From positions 1-64,000 of the forward strand of contig NZ_JAIUIE010000002.1 in the NCBI RefSeq assembly GCF_020165495.1: a stretch of 64,000 nt of DNA. Reading direction: 5' to 3'. The stretch is from Mesorhizobium sp. BR1-1-16 (GTDB lineage Bacteria; Pseudomonadota; Alphaproteobacteria; Rhizobiales; Kaistiaceae). This document shows, one piece after another, positions 33,570 to 44,018 of this stretch; positions within the stretch are counted from its first letter, which is position 1; every line of letters begins with the position of its first letter. The notes beneath the pieces are model-generated. The model saw only the letters and a list, made by a program, of their open reading frames with translations, did not search any database and was not told the origin of the DNA. The position numbers were made by a program, and so were the translations under genes.

Positions 33570-34592
33570 CTAGATGTTGATGTCGACGCGGCGTCCGCCC
33601 GTGGCGCTCTCGATGGCGCCGAACACCATTGCGAGGCTGCGGATATTCTGGTGCCCGACGGTTTCGGGCTCCGGGCCGCCACGCGTCGCGGCGACGAAGT
33701 CCTGGATGAGGCCGAGGTGGCCGCCCGTGCGGTCGGACGGATCGAGGGGAGGGATCTCGACTGCGGCCACCTCGGAGAACAGGCCTGCAGATACGCCAGT
33801 GGCGACCTCGGCCCGGATATCGTCATGCCCGTCCCATGTGAGCGAGCCCTTGGTCCCGACAATGCGCCAGGCGCTTTCCCAGCTCGTGCCGAGCCCTTCG
33901 GCGCACCATGAGCCGCGATAATTGAAGATCAGGCCGTCTCCGAATTCGAAGATGGCGGCAGCCGACGAACCCTGCTTGTACCAGGAGCTTTTCGGCTCCC
34001 ATTCGCGGCAATAAACGCCTTCCGGCTGCTTGCCGGACAGAAACCGCGCCGCGTCGAATGTGTGGATCGCCATGTCGAGCAGCAGCACATGCTCCATCTC
34101 CTCGCGGAAGCCGCCGAAATGCGGCCCGAGGAAGAAATCGCAGTGGACGCTCGTGACATCGCCGATGAGCCCGGACGCGACGGCGCGGCGGATGCGGCGC
34201 GGCCCTTCGAGATAGCGGCGGTTCTGGATCACGACGTGCAGGCGATCGGCCGCCTTGGCGCGGGCGACAAGGTCGCGCGCCTCGTCGAGGGAATTGGCCA
34301 TCGGCTTTTCGGACAGAACATGGCAACCGGCGGCCAGCGCCGCCGAGACGACATGGTGGCGCGCGCCCGGCACGACGACGTCGAACAGGATTTCCGGTGA
34401 GGCCTTTTCGAGCAATTCCTCGACGCTGGTAGCGATCACCGCATTCTCGAGCCCGAATTCTGCGGCTCTGCTGGCAGCTCTTTCGGCATCGATATCGGCA
34501 ACGCCAACGATCTCAAGACCATCGATGGTCTTGGCTGCCTCGAACCATGCACGACTCATGGCTCCGCACCCGATCAACGCGGCACGCTGCAT
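33570..34592 (-). CDS. Gfo/Idh/MocA family sugar dehydrogenase
   Basis: 340-residue NAD(P)-dependent oxidoreductase. The Rossmann loop is ALIGCGAMSRAWFEAA and the catalytic EKP lies in HVLSEKPMANSLDEA. The C-terminal domain has LLLDMAIHTFDAARFLSG (Asp and His expected in catalysis). GGAGG precedes ATG 34592. A longer reading upstream crosses the operators and is excluded. It is the first gene of the operon and divergent from the LacI regulator. It probably oxidises the imported sugar or glycoside. Confidence 0.92.
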   Translation of the reverse strand: MQRAALIGCGAMSRAWFEAAKTIDGLEIVGVADIDAERAASRAAEFGLENAVIATSVEELLEKASPEILFDVVVPGARHHVVSAALAAGCHVLSEKPMANSLDEARDLVARAKAADRLHVVIQNRRYLEGPRRIRRAVASGLIGDVTSVHCDFFLGPHFGGFREEMEHVLLLDMAIHTFDAARFLSGKQPEGVYCREWEPKSSWYKQGSSAAAIFEFGDGLIFNYRGSWCAEGLGTSWESAWRIVGTKGSLTWDGHDDIRAEVATGVSAGLFSEVAAVEIPPLDPSDRTGGHLGLIQDFVAATRGGPEPETVGHQNIRSLAMVFGAIESATGGRRVDINI

Positions 34593-34621
34593 TCCTGTCT
34601 CCTCCCAATCGACGCCGTATT

Positions 34622-34647
34622 GTGCATCGCAATCGTTTTCGGTGCAC
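34622..34647. promoter_or_regulatory. Second, degenerate LacI-type operator
   Basis: Imperfect palindrome with GTGCA/TGCAC ends and an AATCGTTT core centred on CG at 34634-34635. Its centre is 31 bp (three helical turns) from that of the perfect operator at 34657-34674. Confidence 0.5.
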
Positions 34648-34656
34648 TGCAAGAGC

Positions 34657-34674
34657 GTCGTAAACGTTTACGAC
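34657..34674. promoter_or_regulatory. LacI-family operator, perfect palindrome
   Basis: GTCGTAAACGTTTACGAC is an 18-bp perfect palindrome with the central CG and flanking AAA/TTT typical of LacI-family sites. It lies between the divergent regulator and dehydrogenase genes and overlaps the predicted start of transcription of the catabolic operon. Confidence 0.85.
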
Positions 34675-34701
34675 AACACAACAGGCGCGCCCCCTTGTCA
34701 A
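34673..34701 (-). promoter_or_regulatory. Promoter of the sugar operon
   Basis: On the minus strand TTGACA (34696-34701, perfect -35), 17-nt spacer and TGTTGT (34673-34678). The -10 abuts the perfect operator, so a bound LacI protein would block initiation. Confidence 0.6.
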
Positions 34702-34820
34702 GAGCTCGCATGTGGTCGACCAATGCGATACGGCATCAAACCGTCACACGCGAAAGCGGTGAGCGTGGCGCCGTGCACCCGCGATCGTCGCGGGGCAGCA
34801 GGCGGAGAGGAACGTTTCGC

Positions 34821-35849
34821 GTGAGCATTCGCGACCTGGCGCGGCATCTCAATATCTCGATCGGCACGGTGTCGCGCGCGCTCAATGGCCGCTCCGACGT
34901 CAATGCCGAGACGCGCCGGCGCGTGTTCGAGGCGGCTGCGGCGATCGGCTATGTGCCGAACCAATCGGGCCGCAGCCTGCGCCAGGGCACAACGAACGCA
35001 ATTGGGTTCGTCGTCGAAACCAATAGCGAGACCAGCCTGCATGGCGATACCTTCTTCACCAGCGTCTATGGCGGCGTGCAGCAGGTCTTCGCGCAGCATC
35101 ACCTCGATCTGATCGTTCTACTCTGTCCCTTCGACCAGGATCCGCTCGAGCATCTTCGCCGCGTCGTCTCGCGCCGGTTCGTCGACGGGCTCTTCATTTC
35201 GGCCATCCAGCGGCATGATCCGCGTATCGACCATCTGATCGAGCGCGAAATCCCGTTCATGGCGCTCGGCCGCAGCCTTTCCGGCGGAACGCATCCCTGG
35301 ATCGATCTCGATTTCGACGGAGTCGCTCATGCATCGATCCGCCGCCTCTCCGAGCGCGGCCATCGTCGCATCGGGCTCGTCACGGCGGGCTCAGAGATCA
35401 ATCTCGGCTACGTCTTCGCCGACAGCTACCGGGAGGCGCTGGCGGCCAACGATCTTCCCTATGATCCTGATCTCCTTATCCGCGCCGAGACGAGCGAAAT
35501 GGGCGGCTACAATGCCGTCGACCGTTTGCTCAAGCTGCCCGAGCGACCGACGGCGATCGTGCTCGTCAACGAGATCATGGCGATCGGCGTCTATCGGCGG
35601 CTGCATGAGGTGGGGCTCACGCCGGGCCGCGACATGGCCGTCATCGGCTTCCGCGATTCGCCACAATCGCGCTTCCTGTCACCGCGGCTGACCTGTTTCC
35701 GGATCGAACTGTTCGAGCTCGGTCGCCGGCTCGCCGAGGGACTGCTCGCGACAATGCCGGCCTATCGCGACCAGCACCCTGTTGGTCTCGTGCAGGAAAT
35801 CTGGCCCGTGCATCTGGTACCGGGCGAAAGCGATCCGCCGCCGCCCTGA
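34821..35849 (+). CDS. LacI family transcriptional regulator (GTG start)
   Basis: 342 residues. The N-terminal HTH is VSIRDLARHLNISIGTVSRALNG, with hinge helix NQSGRSLRQG, then a periplasmic-binding-like effector domain (IGFVVETNSE, DGLFISAI, RGHRRIGLVTAGSE, DMAVIGFRDSP). No ATG lies at the proper place. The GTG at 34821, with GAGAGGAA upstream, gives the exact family N-terminus, while the upstream reading to 34620 has no homology. It is divergent from the dehydrogenase-led operon and likely represses it and itself through the palindromes between them. Confidence 0.9.
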   Translation: MSIRDLARHLNISIGTVSRALNGRSDVNAETRRRVFEAAAAIGYVPNQSGRSLRQGTTNAIGFVVETNSETSLHGDTFFTSVYGGVQQVFAQHHLDLIVLLCPFDQDPLEHLRRVVSRRFVDGLFISAIQRHDPRIDHLIEREIPFMALGRSLSGGTHPWIDLDFDGVAHASIRRLSERGHRRIGLVTAGSEINLGYVFADSYREALAANDLPYDPDLLIRAETSEMGGYNAVDRLLKLPERPTAIVLVNEIMAIGVYRRLHEVGLTPGRDMAVIGFRDSPQSRFLSPRLTCFRIELFELGRRLAEGLLATMPAYRDQHPVGLVQEIWPVHLVPGESDPPPP

Positions 35850-35943
35850 TGAACACAAGCGGCGCCGCGCTCTGCCGTTGACCGCGTGAACGAATTGGCG
35901 TCCAGCGCGTTGTCCCGTGCAACGTTTGAACGGGAGTGCTCCA

Positions 35944-36273
35944 ATGGCTCAGTCCGGCGATTTCCAGGAAGCGGCTGAAAAGATCGGCGCAACGGCGAGC
36001 GCGGTCAGCTCACATGCGCGGCGCGCGGCACGAGCCGCGACCTCCGAGGCGGCCCGCGCAGTCCGGGGCGAACGTGAGGTTGTGCGCAACGTCTTCCATG
36101 ACCTCGCCGACGAGGCCGAGGAGGAGGCCCGCTCGGCCGGCGAAGCTTCGACTGCCTTTGGCCACATGCTGGCCCGCCGGTCGGCGCAGCAGCCGCTGGT
36201 TGCGATCGCGCTGGTGGCCGCGACGGCGGCCCTCGCATCCGCCCTCGCTGGCTGGGCATTTACGCGGCGATGA
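35944..36273 (+). CDS. Small membrane-anchored coiled-coil protein (DUF883/ElaB-like)
   Basis: 109 residues: a charged helical region rich in Ala, Arg and Glu (residues 8-80) and one C-terminal membrane segment (about 84-106, PLVAIALVAATAALASALAGWAF) ending in TRR. This layout resembles ElaB/YqjD-like proteins, which tether to ribosomes at the membrane in E. coli, and many rhizobial stress proteins. GGGAG precedes ATG 35944. The YihY gene follows. The assignment rests on layout more than motifs. Confidence 0.6.
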   Translation: MAQSGDFQEAAEKIGATASAVSSHARRAARAATSEAARAVRGEREVVRNVFHDLADEAEEEARSAGEASTAFGHMLARRSAQQPLVAIALVAATAALASALAGWAFTRR

Positions 36274-36349
36274 TCCGCCGCGCCAGCGCAGATGGCCCGC
36301 GGCGGGCTTTCTGGTAGCATAAGGCAGGCGGGCGGAGAGGATTGGCTTG

Positions 36350-37306
36350 ATGGCGGCAATGACGGCCGAGACCGGAGACAGTGGGGCGGCCGAGGCAGAC
36401 CGCACGGTCTCCGCCCCGGTCCGTGCGCGCCGCCCGTTTCCTGTCACAGCCTGGAAGGTGCTGGTCGACGTCTTCATGCGATTCGTCGCGCATGATGATG
36501 CGTTGATCGCGGCCGGCGTCGCCTTCTACGGCTTTCTCGCCGTCTTCCCCGCTTTGGCGATCTTCATTTCGCTCTATGGGCTGCTGTTCGATCTTTCGGG
36601 TGTGACGCAGCACGCCGCCGACATCGCCTCGGTGCTGCCGGACGAGGCGCGCCCCATCGTGCTCGACTTCCTGACCGCTCTCGCGAGCAAGGGGCCCGCC
36701 CAGCTGAATGCCGGACTTTTCATCGGCCTTGCCATCGCGCTCTGGAGCTCGCGCGCCGGTGTCGCGGCGCTGATGAGCGGCGTCAACTTCGCTTACGAGG
36801 TCAAGGACGACCGCAATATCTTTATTTCAATCGGGATCTCGCTGGCGTTGACCGTCGGCGCCGTCATCTTCGCCATCCTGACGCTGACGGTGATCGCCGC
36901 AGTCCCGGTCGCGCTTTCCGTGCTGCATGTGCCGCATGCGAGCGTCACGACAGTGCTGCTCATCCGCTGGCCAATCCTGGCGCTGATAGCGTTTTCGTCC
37001 ATATCGGCGGTCTATTTTGTGGTCCCGCATCGCAAGCCGGGCGGCCCGTGGAGGCAGGCGCGGCGCATGCTGCCGGGTGCCATCGCAGCGACGCTGATCT
37101 GGCTGCCCGGCTGTTCGCTGTTCTCGTTCTACGTCACGCGGATCGCCGTCTATGACGCGACCTACGGCTCGCTCGGCGGTCCCGTCATCTTCCTGCTGTG
37201 GCTGTGGTTCACGGCGCTCTCCGTGTTGATCGGCGCCGAGATCAATGCAAGCTGGTCGGGCCTCAAGACGCCGAAGCAGCGCCACCAGACACCCGAGCCA
37301 AACTGA
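36350..37306 (+). CDS. YihY/BrkB (virulence factor BrkB) family membrane protein
   Basis: 318-residue inner-membrane protein. The family hallmark AAGVAFYGFLAVFPALAIFISLYGLL lies at residues 53-78, followed by LWSSRAGVAALMSGVNFAYEV and a C-terminal TYGSLGGPVIFLLWLWFTALSVLIGAEINA. About six membrane segments. ATG 36350 directly follows a TTG codon, and GGAGAGG is upstream. Once thought to be RNase BN, the family is now of unknown transport function. It converges on the DedA gene with a 9-bp gap. Confidence 0.92.
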   Translation: MAAMTAETGDSGAAEADRTVSAPVRARRPFPVTAWKVLVDVFMRFVAHDDALIAAGVAFYGFLAVFPALAIFISLYGLLFDLSGVTQHAADIASVLPDEARPIVLDFLTALASKGPAQLNAGLFIGLAIALWSSRAGVAALMSGVNFAYEVKDDRNIFISIGISLALTVGAVIFAILTLTVIAAVPVALSVLHVPHASVTTVLLIRWPILALIAFSSISAVYFVVPHRKPGGPWRQARRMLPGAIAATLIWLPGCSLFSFYVTRIAVYDATYGSLGGPVIFLLWLWFTALSVLIGAEINASWSGLKTPKQRHQTPEPN

Positions 37307-37315
37307 CGCGCCGGA

Positions 37316-37912
37316 TCAGTCCTTCGGCGCCGCCGAACGGTCCTGCCGCTTCAGCAATGCGCCACGGCCGAAATGCAGGATCACCAGCGACACGGCTCCG
37401 ATCGCCACGGCGATCAGAAGCTTGTGCTCGAAGCCGTGCAGGCGCCCCGAATACTCCTCGATGAGACGGCCAAACACATAGCCAATCGTGGTGATCAGCG
37501 CGGCCCAGGTTGCGGCCGCAATGACATTGAGGACGGTGTAGAGCAGGGGCGGCACGCCGGCGATGCCGATCGCGATCGGGCTGATGGTGCGGACCCCATA
37601 GATGAAGCGGAACGAGAGGATGAACAGCACGCGGTGACGCTTGATGAGATCAAGCACACGCGTGAAGGCGGGCCGTGCTGACTGGCGCTTCACAAGCCTC
37701 GAATCCCGCGCGTAACGACCTATATAATACAGGGCCTGGTCGCCGGTGAGCGAACCCGCAAACGCGGCAAGGAACACGCCGATGGGATCGAGAATGCCCT
37801 GATGGGCAAGAAAGCCGGCGGCAAGCAGGATGCTGTCACCTTCGATGATGACGCCGAAATAGACCACGATCAGCCCATAGCTGGCGAGGAACTGATCGAT
37901 CCAGTGAAGCAT
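37316..37912 (-). CDS. DedA family membrane protein
   Basis: 198-residue DedA/SNARE-associated family protein. The core motif is GDQALYYIGRYARDSRL (G-x-x-x-G...R), followed by FRFIYGVRTISPIAIGIAGV, and there are membrane spans at both ends. E. coli members support membrane potential and lipid-carrier recycling. ATG 37912 fits the family, and an extension upstream towards gyrB has no homology. Divergent from gyrB. Confidence 0.9.
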   Translation of the reverse strand: MLHWIDQFLASYGLIVVYFGVIIEGDSILLAAGFLAHQGILDPIGVFLAAFAGSLTGDQALYYIGRYARDSRLVKRQSARPAFTRVLDLIKRHRVLFILSFRFIYGVRTISPIAIGIAGVPPLLYTVLNVIAAATWAALITTIGYVFGRLIEEYSGRLHGFEHKLLIAVAIGAVSLVILHFGRGALLKRQDRSAAPKD

Positions 37913-38145
37913 GCGCGCTGTCGTCCTTGGTGACGCCCGGCCGGGCGGATGAGCGCAGAGGATCAGCCGGGCGCCCGCCGAGCGCAAGCGCCGATCGCGT
38001 CTGGCCCTGCCGCCACCTTCGCGCCGTCTTTTGCGGCTAGGCACGAAGGTGCAATTTCTTCGAAGAAGCAATAGATTAGCCCTACGAATCGATGCCCTCG
38101 CGCGCCGCCTGTGCGCGCGGTGCAGGACCACCCAGGAAAGACTGA

Positions 38146-40602
<2,457 letters not shown>

Positions 40603-40628
40603 GGCATCGCCTCAGGAAGGCATGGAAG

Positions 40629-40657
40629 GGCGGAGGCCGGGCCTCCGCCTTTTCTTT
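40629..40657 (+). terminator. Intrinsic terminator of gyrB
   Basis: GGCGGAGGC (40629-40637) pairs with GCCTCCGCC (40641-40649), loop CGG, followed by TTTTCTTT. It reaches the stop codon of the convergent small gene. Confidence 0.9.
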
Positions 40658-40859
40658 ATTCGGCCCGCAGCATCGCGAAGCCTTCGTCGGTGAGCTGGTA
40701 GCCCGAGACGCGGGTCTTGACGAGGCCGAGCTCGATCAGGCGCTGGACGGCCTTGCCGTCGAGACCGACATAGGGGCCGGGGCGGGCGACGCGGGCCAGC
40801 ATCTTCAGTTCGATTGCCGAGAGATCGGCCTTGGTGGGGGTCGGCTTGGCGGTGGCCAT
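40656..40859 (-). CDS. Small conserved-looking protein of unknown function
   Basis: 67 residues, MATAKPTPTKADLSAIELKM, then a two-helix plus strand pattern (VQRLIELGLVKTRVSGYQLTDEGFAMLRAE) that looks like a winged-helix C-terminal half. AAGGA lies 7-8 nt upstream of the ATG. Codon use matches its neighbours and the terminator of gyrB protects its 3' end, so I regard it as real. The family is not recognised. A DNA-binding role is only suggested by fold pattern. Confidence 0.6.
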   Translation of the reverse strand: MATAKPTPTKADLSAIELKMLARVARPGPYVGLDGKAVQRLIELGLVKTRVSGYQLTDEGFAMLRAE

Positions 40860-40897
40860 GAGGAGATCCTTTTCTTGGTTATCGTTCTGGGAGACGT

Positions 40898-42946
40898 TCA
40901 GACGGCGGTGTCCATCAGCCCGCGCTTGCGAAGCAGCGCCGACGGATCGGGATCGCGGCCGCGGAAAGCCCGGTAAGCCTCGTCCGGCTTGCGGCGATTG
41001 CCTGCCGAATAGACGAATTCCTTGAGCCGCGCCGCGACGTCGGGCGCGAAGATGTTGCCGGCTTCCTCAAAGGCGTCGAAGCCATCGGCGTCGAGCGTCT
41101 CGGACCAGAGATAGCTGTAATAGGCCGAGGAATAGCCGTCGCCGGCAAACACATGCTGGAAATGCGGCGTGCGGTGACGCATCACCATCGCCTGGGGCAT
41201 GCCGATCTCGGCGAGGATACCCTTCTCGAAGGCCGTCGAATCGAGCCCCGCGCCGTCCTTCAGGAGGTGCAGCCGGAGATCGACCAGCGCCGAGGAGACA
41301 TATTCGACGGTCGCGAAGCCCTGGTTGAAGCTGCGGCTCGCCTTGAGGCGCTCGATGAGCGCCGCCGGCATTGGCTCGCCGGTGCGGTAATGCACCGCGA
41401 ATCGCTCCAGGATCTCCGGCCGCTCGAACCAGTGTTCGTAGAGCTGCGAGGGGAATTCGACGAAATCGCGCGCGACGCTGGTGCCCGCGATCGAGGGATA
41501 GGTCACGTCGGACAGGAGGCCGTGCAGCCCATGGCCGAATTCGTGGAACAGCGTACGCGCATCGTCATAGGAGAGCAGCGTCGGGGCACCGTCGGCTCCT
41601 CTAGCGAAGTTCATCACATTGACGATGATCGGCCTGACATCGCCGATGAGCCGCTCCTGGCCGCGATAATCGCTCATCCAGGCGCCGCTGCGCTTCGAGG
41701 GCCGCGCGAAATAGTCGCCGAGGAAGATGCCGACCAGTTCGCCGCTGGCGTTGGTCACTTCGAAGACGCGGACATCCGGATGATAGGCCGGTACGTCCTT
41801 CCGTTCCTGAAAACTGACGCCGAACAGCCGCGTCGCCGTATCGAACGCCGCCTCGATCACCTTGTCGAGCTGCAGATAGGGCTTCAGCCCGGCCTCATCG
41901 AGATCGAACTCGGCCTTGCGGCGACGCTCGGAATAGTAGCGCCAGTCCCAGGCGGCGAGCTCGAAATTGCCGCCCTCTGCATGGACGAGCGCCTGCAGGG
42001 CCGCGCGCTCCTCGATGGCGCGGGCACGGGCCGGCGCCCAGACGGAGGTGAGCAGGTTCATGGCCGCTTCGGGCGTCTTGGCCATGGAATCGTCGAGGCG
42101 GAAATGCGCGAAGCTCTCGAAGCCGAGCAATTCTGCCTGCTCGGCGCGCAGCGCGACGGTCTCGGCGATGATTGCGCGATTGTCGGTCTTGCCGGCCTCG
42201 CCGCGCGCGGTCCAGGCCTCGAAGGCCTTTTCGCGAAGATCGCGCCGGGCCGAGAATTGCAGGAACGGCTCGATCGACGAGCGCGACAGCGTGATGAGAT
42301 ATTTGCCCTCGAGGCCGCGATCCCGAGCGGCCTGGGAGGCCGAGGCGATGAGAAAATCCGGCAGCCCGGCAAGGTCGTCGCCGGCCTCGAGCACCAGCGT
42401 CCAACCCTTTTCGTCGGCCAGTACGTTCTGGCCGAAGGTGGTTCCGAGCGTCGCAAGACGCTCCGAGATCGCGGCAAGACGCGCCTTGGTCTCGGCCGGC
42501 AGTCCGGCGCCGGAACGGCGGAAGCCGGTATGATAGCGCTCCAGCACACGGGCCTGCTCGGCGTCGAGCCCGGCATCGCCGGCTTTCGCCAGCGCGTCGA
42601 TGCGCTGGAACAGGGCCTCGCTCAGATAGATCGAGCTGCGATGGCGCGAGAGCAGCGGCGCCACCTCCATCTCGATCGCCTCGAGCGCGTCGTTGGTATG
42701 CGCGCCGGTCAGATTGAAGAAGACCGAGGCGACGCGGTCGAGCATGCGCCCGGCGCGCTCCATCGCTTCGATCGTGTTGGCGAAGGTCGGTGCTTCGGGA
42801 CGGCCGGCGATCACGGCGATCTCGCGCTGATGCTCGGCGATCGCCGCCTCGAAGGCGGGCCGGTAATGCGCCGGCTCGATCGCGGCGAAGGGCGGCATGC
42901 CGAAGGGCGTCGTCCAGGTCGAAAGAAGCGGATTGTCGGCTGTCAT
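40898..42946 (-). CDS. M3 family zinc oligopeptidase (peptidyl-dipeptidase Dcp / oligopeptidase A type)
   Basis: 682-residue cytoplasmic metallopeptidase degrading short peptides. The zinc motif HEFGH is at residues 468-472, with the third ligand Glu expected about 25-30 residues later (ARDFVEFPSQLYEHW). The helical N-terminal lobe and Y-rich C-terminus (GYSSAYYSYLWSETLDAD) complete the family. ATG 42946 (MTADNPLLSTW) was chosen. An earlier ATG at 43015 would overlap the leader of the divergent kinase gene. Dcp-type length. Confidence 0.93.
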   Translation of the reverse strand: MTADNPLLSTWTTPFGMPPFAAIEPAHYRPAFEAAIAEHQREIAVIAGRPEAPTFANTIEAMERAGRMLDRVASVFFNLTGAHTNDALEAIEMEVAPLLSRHRSSIYLSEALFQRIDALAKAGDAGLDAEQARVLERYHTGFRRSGAGLPAETKARLAAISERLATLGTTFGQNVLADEKGWTLVLEAGDDLAGLPDFLIASASQAARDRGLEGKYLITLSRSSIEPFLQFSARRDLREKAFEAWTARGEAGKTDNRAIIAETVALRAEQAELLGFESFAHFRLDDSMAKTPEAAMNLLTSVWAPARARAIEERAALQALVHAEGGNFELAAWDWRYYSERRRKAEFDLDEAGLKPYLQLDKVIEAAFDTATRLFGVSFQERKDVPAYHPDVRVFEVTNASGELVGIFLGDYFARPSKRSGAWMSDYRGQERLIGDVRPIIVNVMNFARGADGAPTLLSYDDARTLFHEFGHGLHGLLSDVTYPSIAGTSVARDFVEFPSQLYEHWFERPEILERFAVHYRTGEPMPAALIERLKASRSFNQGFATVEYVSSALVDLRLHLLKDGAGLDSTAFEKGILAEIGMPQAMVMRHRTPHFQHVFAGDGYSSAYYSYLWSETLDADGFDAFEEAGNIFAPDVAARLKEFVYSAGNRRKPDEAYRAFRGRDPDPSALLRKRGLMDTAV

Positions 42947-43088
42947 GCGCGCGGCCTCGGCAAGGGGCGGAAAGATGCGGGTAGCTGAAATGGACCCCGC
43001 CGCCACCCGGATCAAGCATATCGAGGAGCGCGATTCGCATTATAGAAGGGCGGAAGCAAGCCCTCCATCGCGATTCGACCTGTCGATC

Positions 43089-44012
43089 ATGTCTGCGTCC
43101 GCCCCCAAGACCACGCTGTCACCACCGCGCGTCCTCGTCATCGGCGATGTGATGACCGATGTCATCGTCCAGCCGGAAGGGCCGATCGTGCCCGGTTCCG
43201 ATCGTCGCGCACGCATCGGGATCTATCCCGGCGGCTCGGCCTGCAACCAGGCGGCATGGCTCGCTTATCTCGGCATTCCCGTGGCGCTCGCCGGCAAGGT
43301 CGGCCGCCGCGACGCGGACGAGCAGGCGCGCGCGCTGGCGGAAGCGGGCGTCACGCCGCGGCTCGGCATCCATGAGACGCTGGGCACCGGCATGCTCATC
43401 GCGCTCATTTCCGAGGGCGGCGAGCGCTCGTTCCTGACCGATCGGGGCGCCAATGACACGCTGTCGAACGATGATCTGCCGGTTTCGCTGCTCACGGGGC
43501 TCGATCTCGTCCATGTCTCCGGCTATGCGCTGTTCACGCCGGGCCCGCGCGCGGCGGTCATGTCACTGATGGCGGTCGCGCGGGCGCGCGGCATCATGGT
43601 GACGGTCGATCCGGCCTCGGTCGGCTTTCTCGGAGAAGTCGGGCGCGACAATTTCCTCGGCTGGACCCGCGATGCCTCGATCCTGTTTCCGAACGAGGAT
43701 GAGGCGGCATTTCTGGCCGGATCGGAGGATCCTGCGGCGCAGATCCGTTTCCTGACCGATCGCTACGGCCTCGTAGCCGTCAAGCGCGGTGCGGCGGGGG
43801 CCGAGGTCGCCACGGCGCAGATCCGCCTGAAGGCGCAGCCGCCAATGGTTGCGGCGATCGATACGACCGGCGCGGGCGACGCGTTCCTCGCCGGCTTCCT
43901 GGCAGCGCGGCTCGCCGGGGCGGGCATGGAGCAGTGCCTTGCCGAGGGCGTCAGGAATGGCGCCGAAGCAACGACCGTGATCGGCGGCAGGCCGCCGGCT
44001 CGCCCTGTCTGA
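43089..44012 (+). CDS. PfkB family carbohydrate/nucleoside kinase
   Basis: 307-residue ribokinase-type kinase. Motif 1 is YPGGSACNQAAWLAYLG (residues 43-59) and motif 2 is DTTGAGDAFLAGFLAARLAG with the catalytic Asp. ATG 43089 gives a normal start before RVLVIGDVMTDVIV. It converges with the unknown gene and nucleoside hydrolase behind it, so a role in phosphorylating ribose or a nucleoside is attractive but unproved. Divergent from the M3 peptidase. Confidence 0.88.
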   Translation: MSASAPKTTLSPPRVLVIGDVMTDVIVQPEGPIVPGSDRRARIGIYPGGSACNQAAWLAYLGIPVALAGKVGRRDADEQARALAEAGVTPRLGIHETLGTGMLIALISEGGERSFLTDRGANDTLSNDDLPVSLLTGLDLVHVSGYALFTPGPRAAVMSLMAVARARGIMVTVDPASVGFLGEVGRDNFLGWTRDASILFPNEDEAAFLAGSEDPAAQIRFLTDRYGLVAVKRGAAGAEVATAQIRLKAQPPMVAAIDTTGAGDAFLAGFLAARLAGAGMEQCLAEGVRNGAEATTVIGGRPPARPV

Positions 44013-44018
44013 GGGCTG

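Noticed and set aside
41153-42988. 611-codon open frame antisense to the M3 peptidase
   Set aside because: Opposite strand of a peptidase with an intact zinc motif. Composition is shadow-like.
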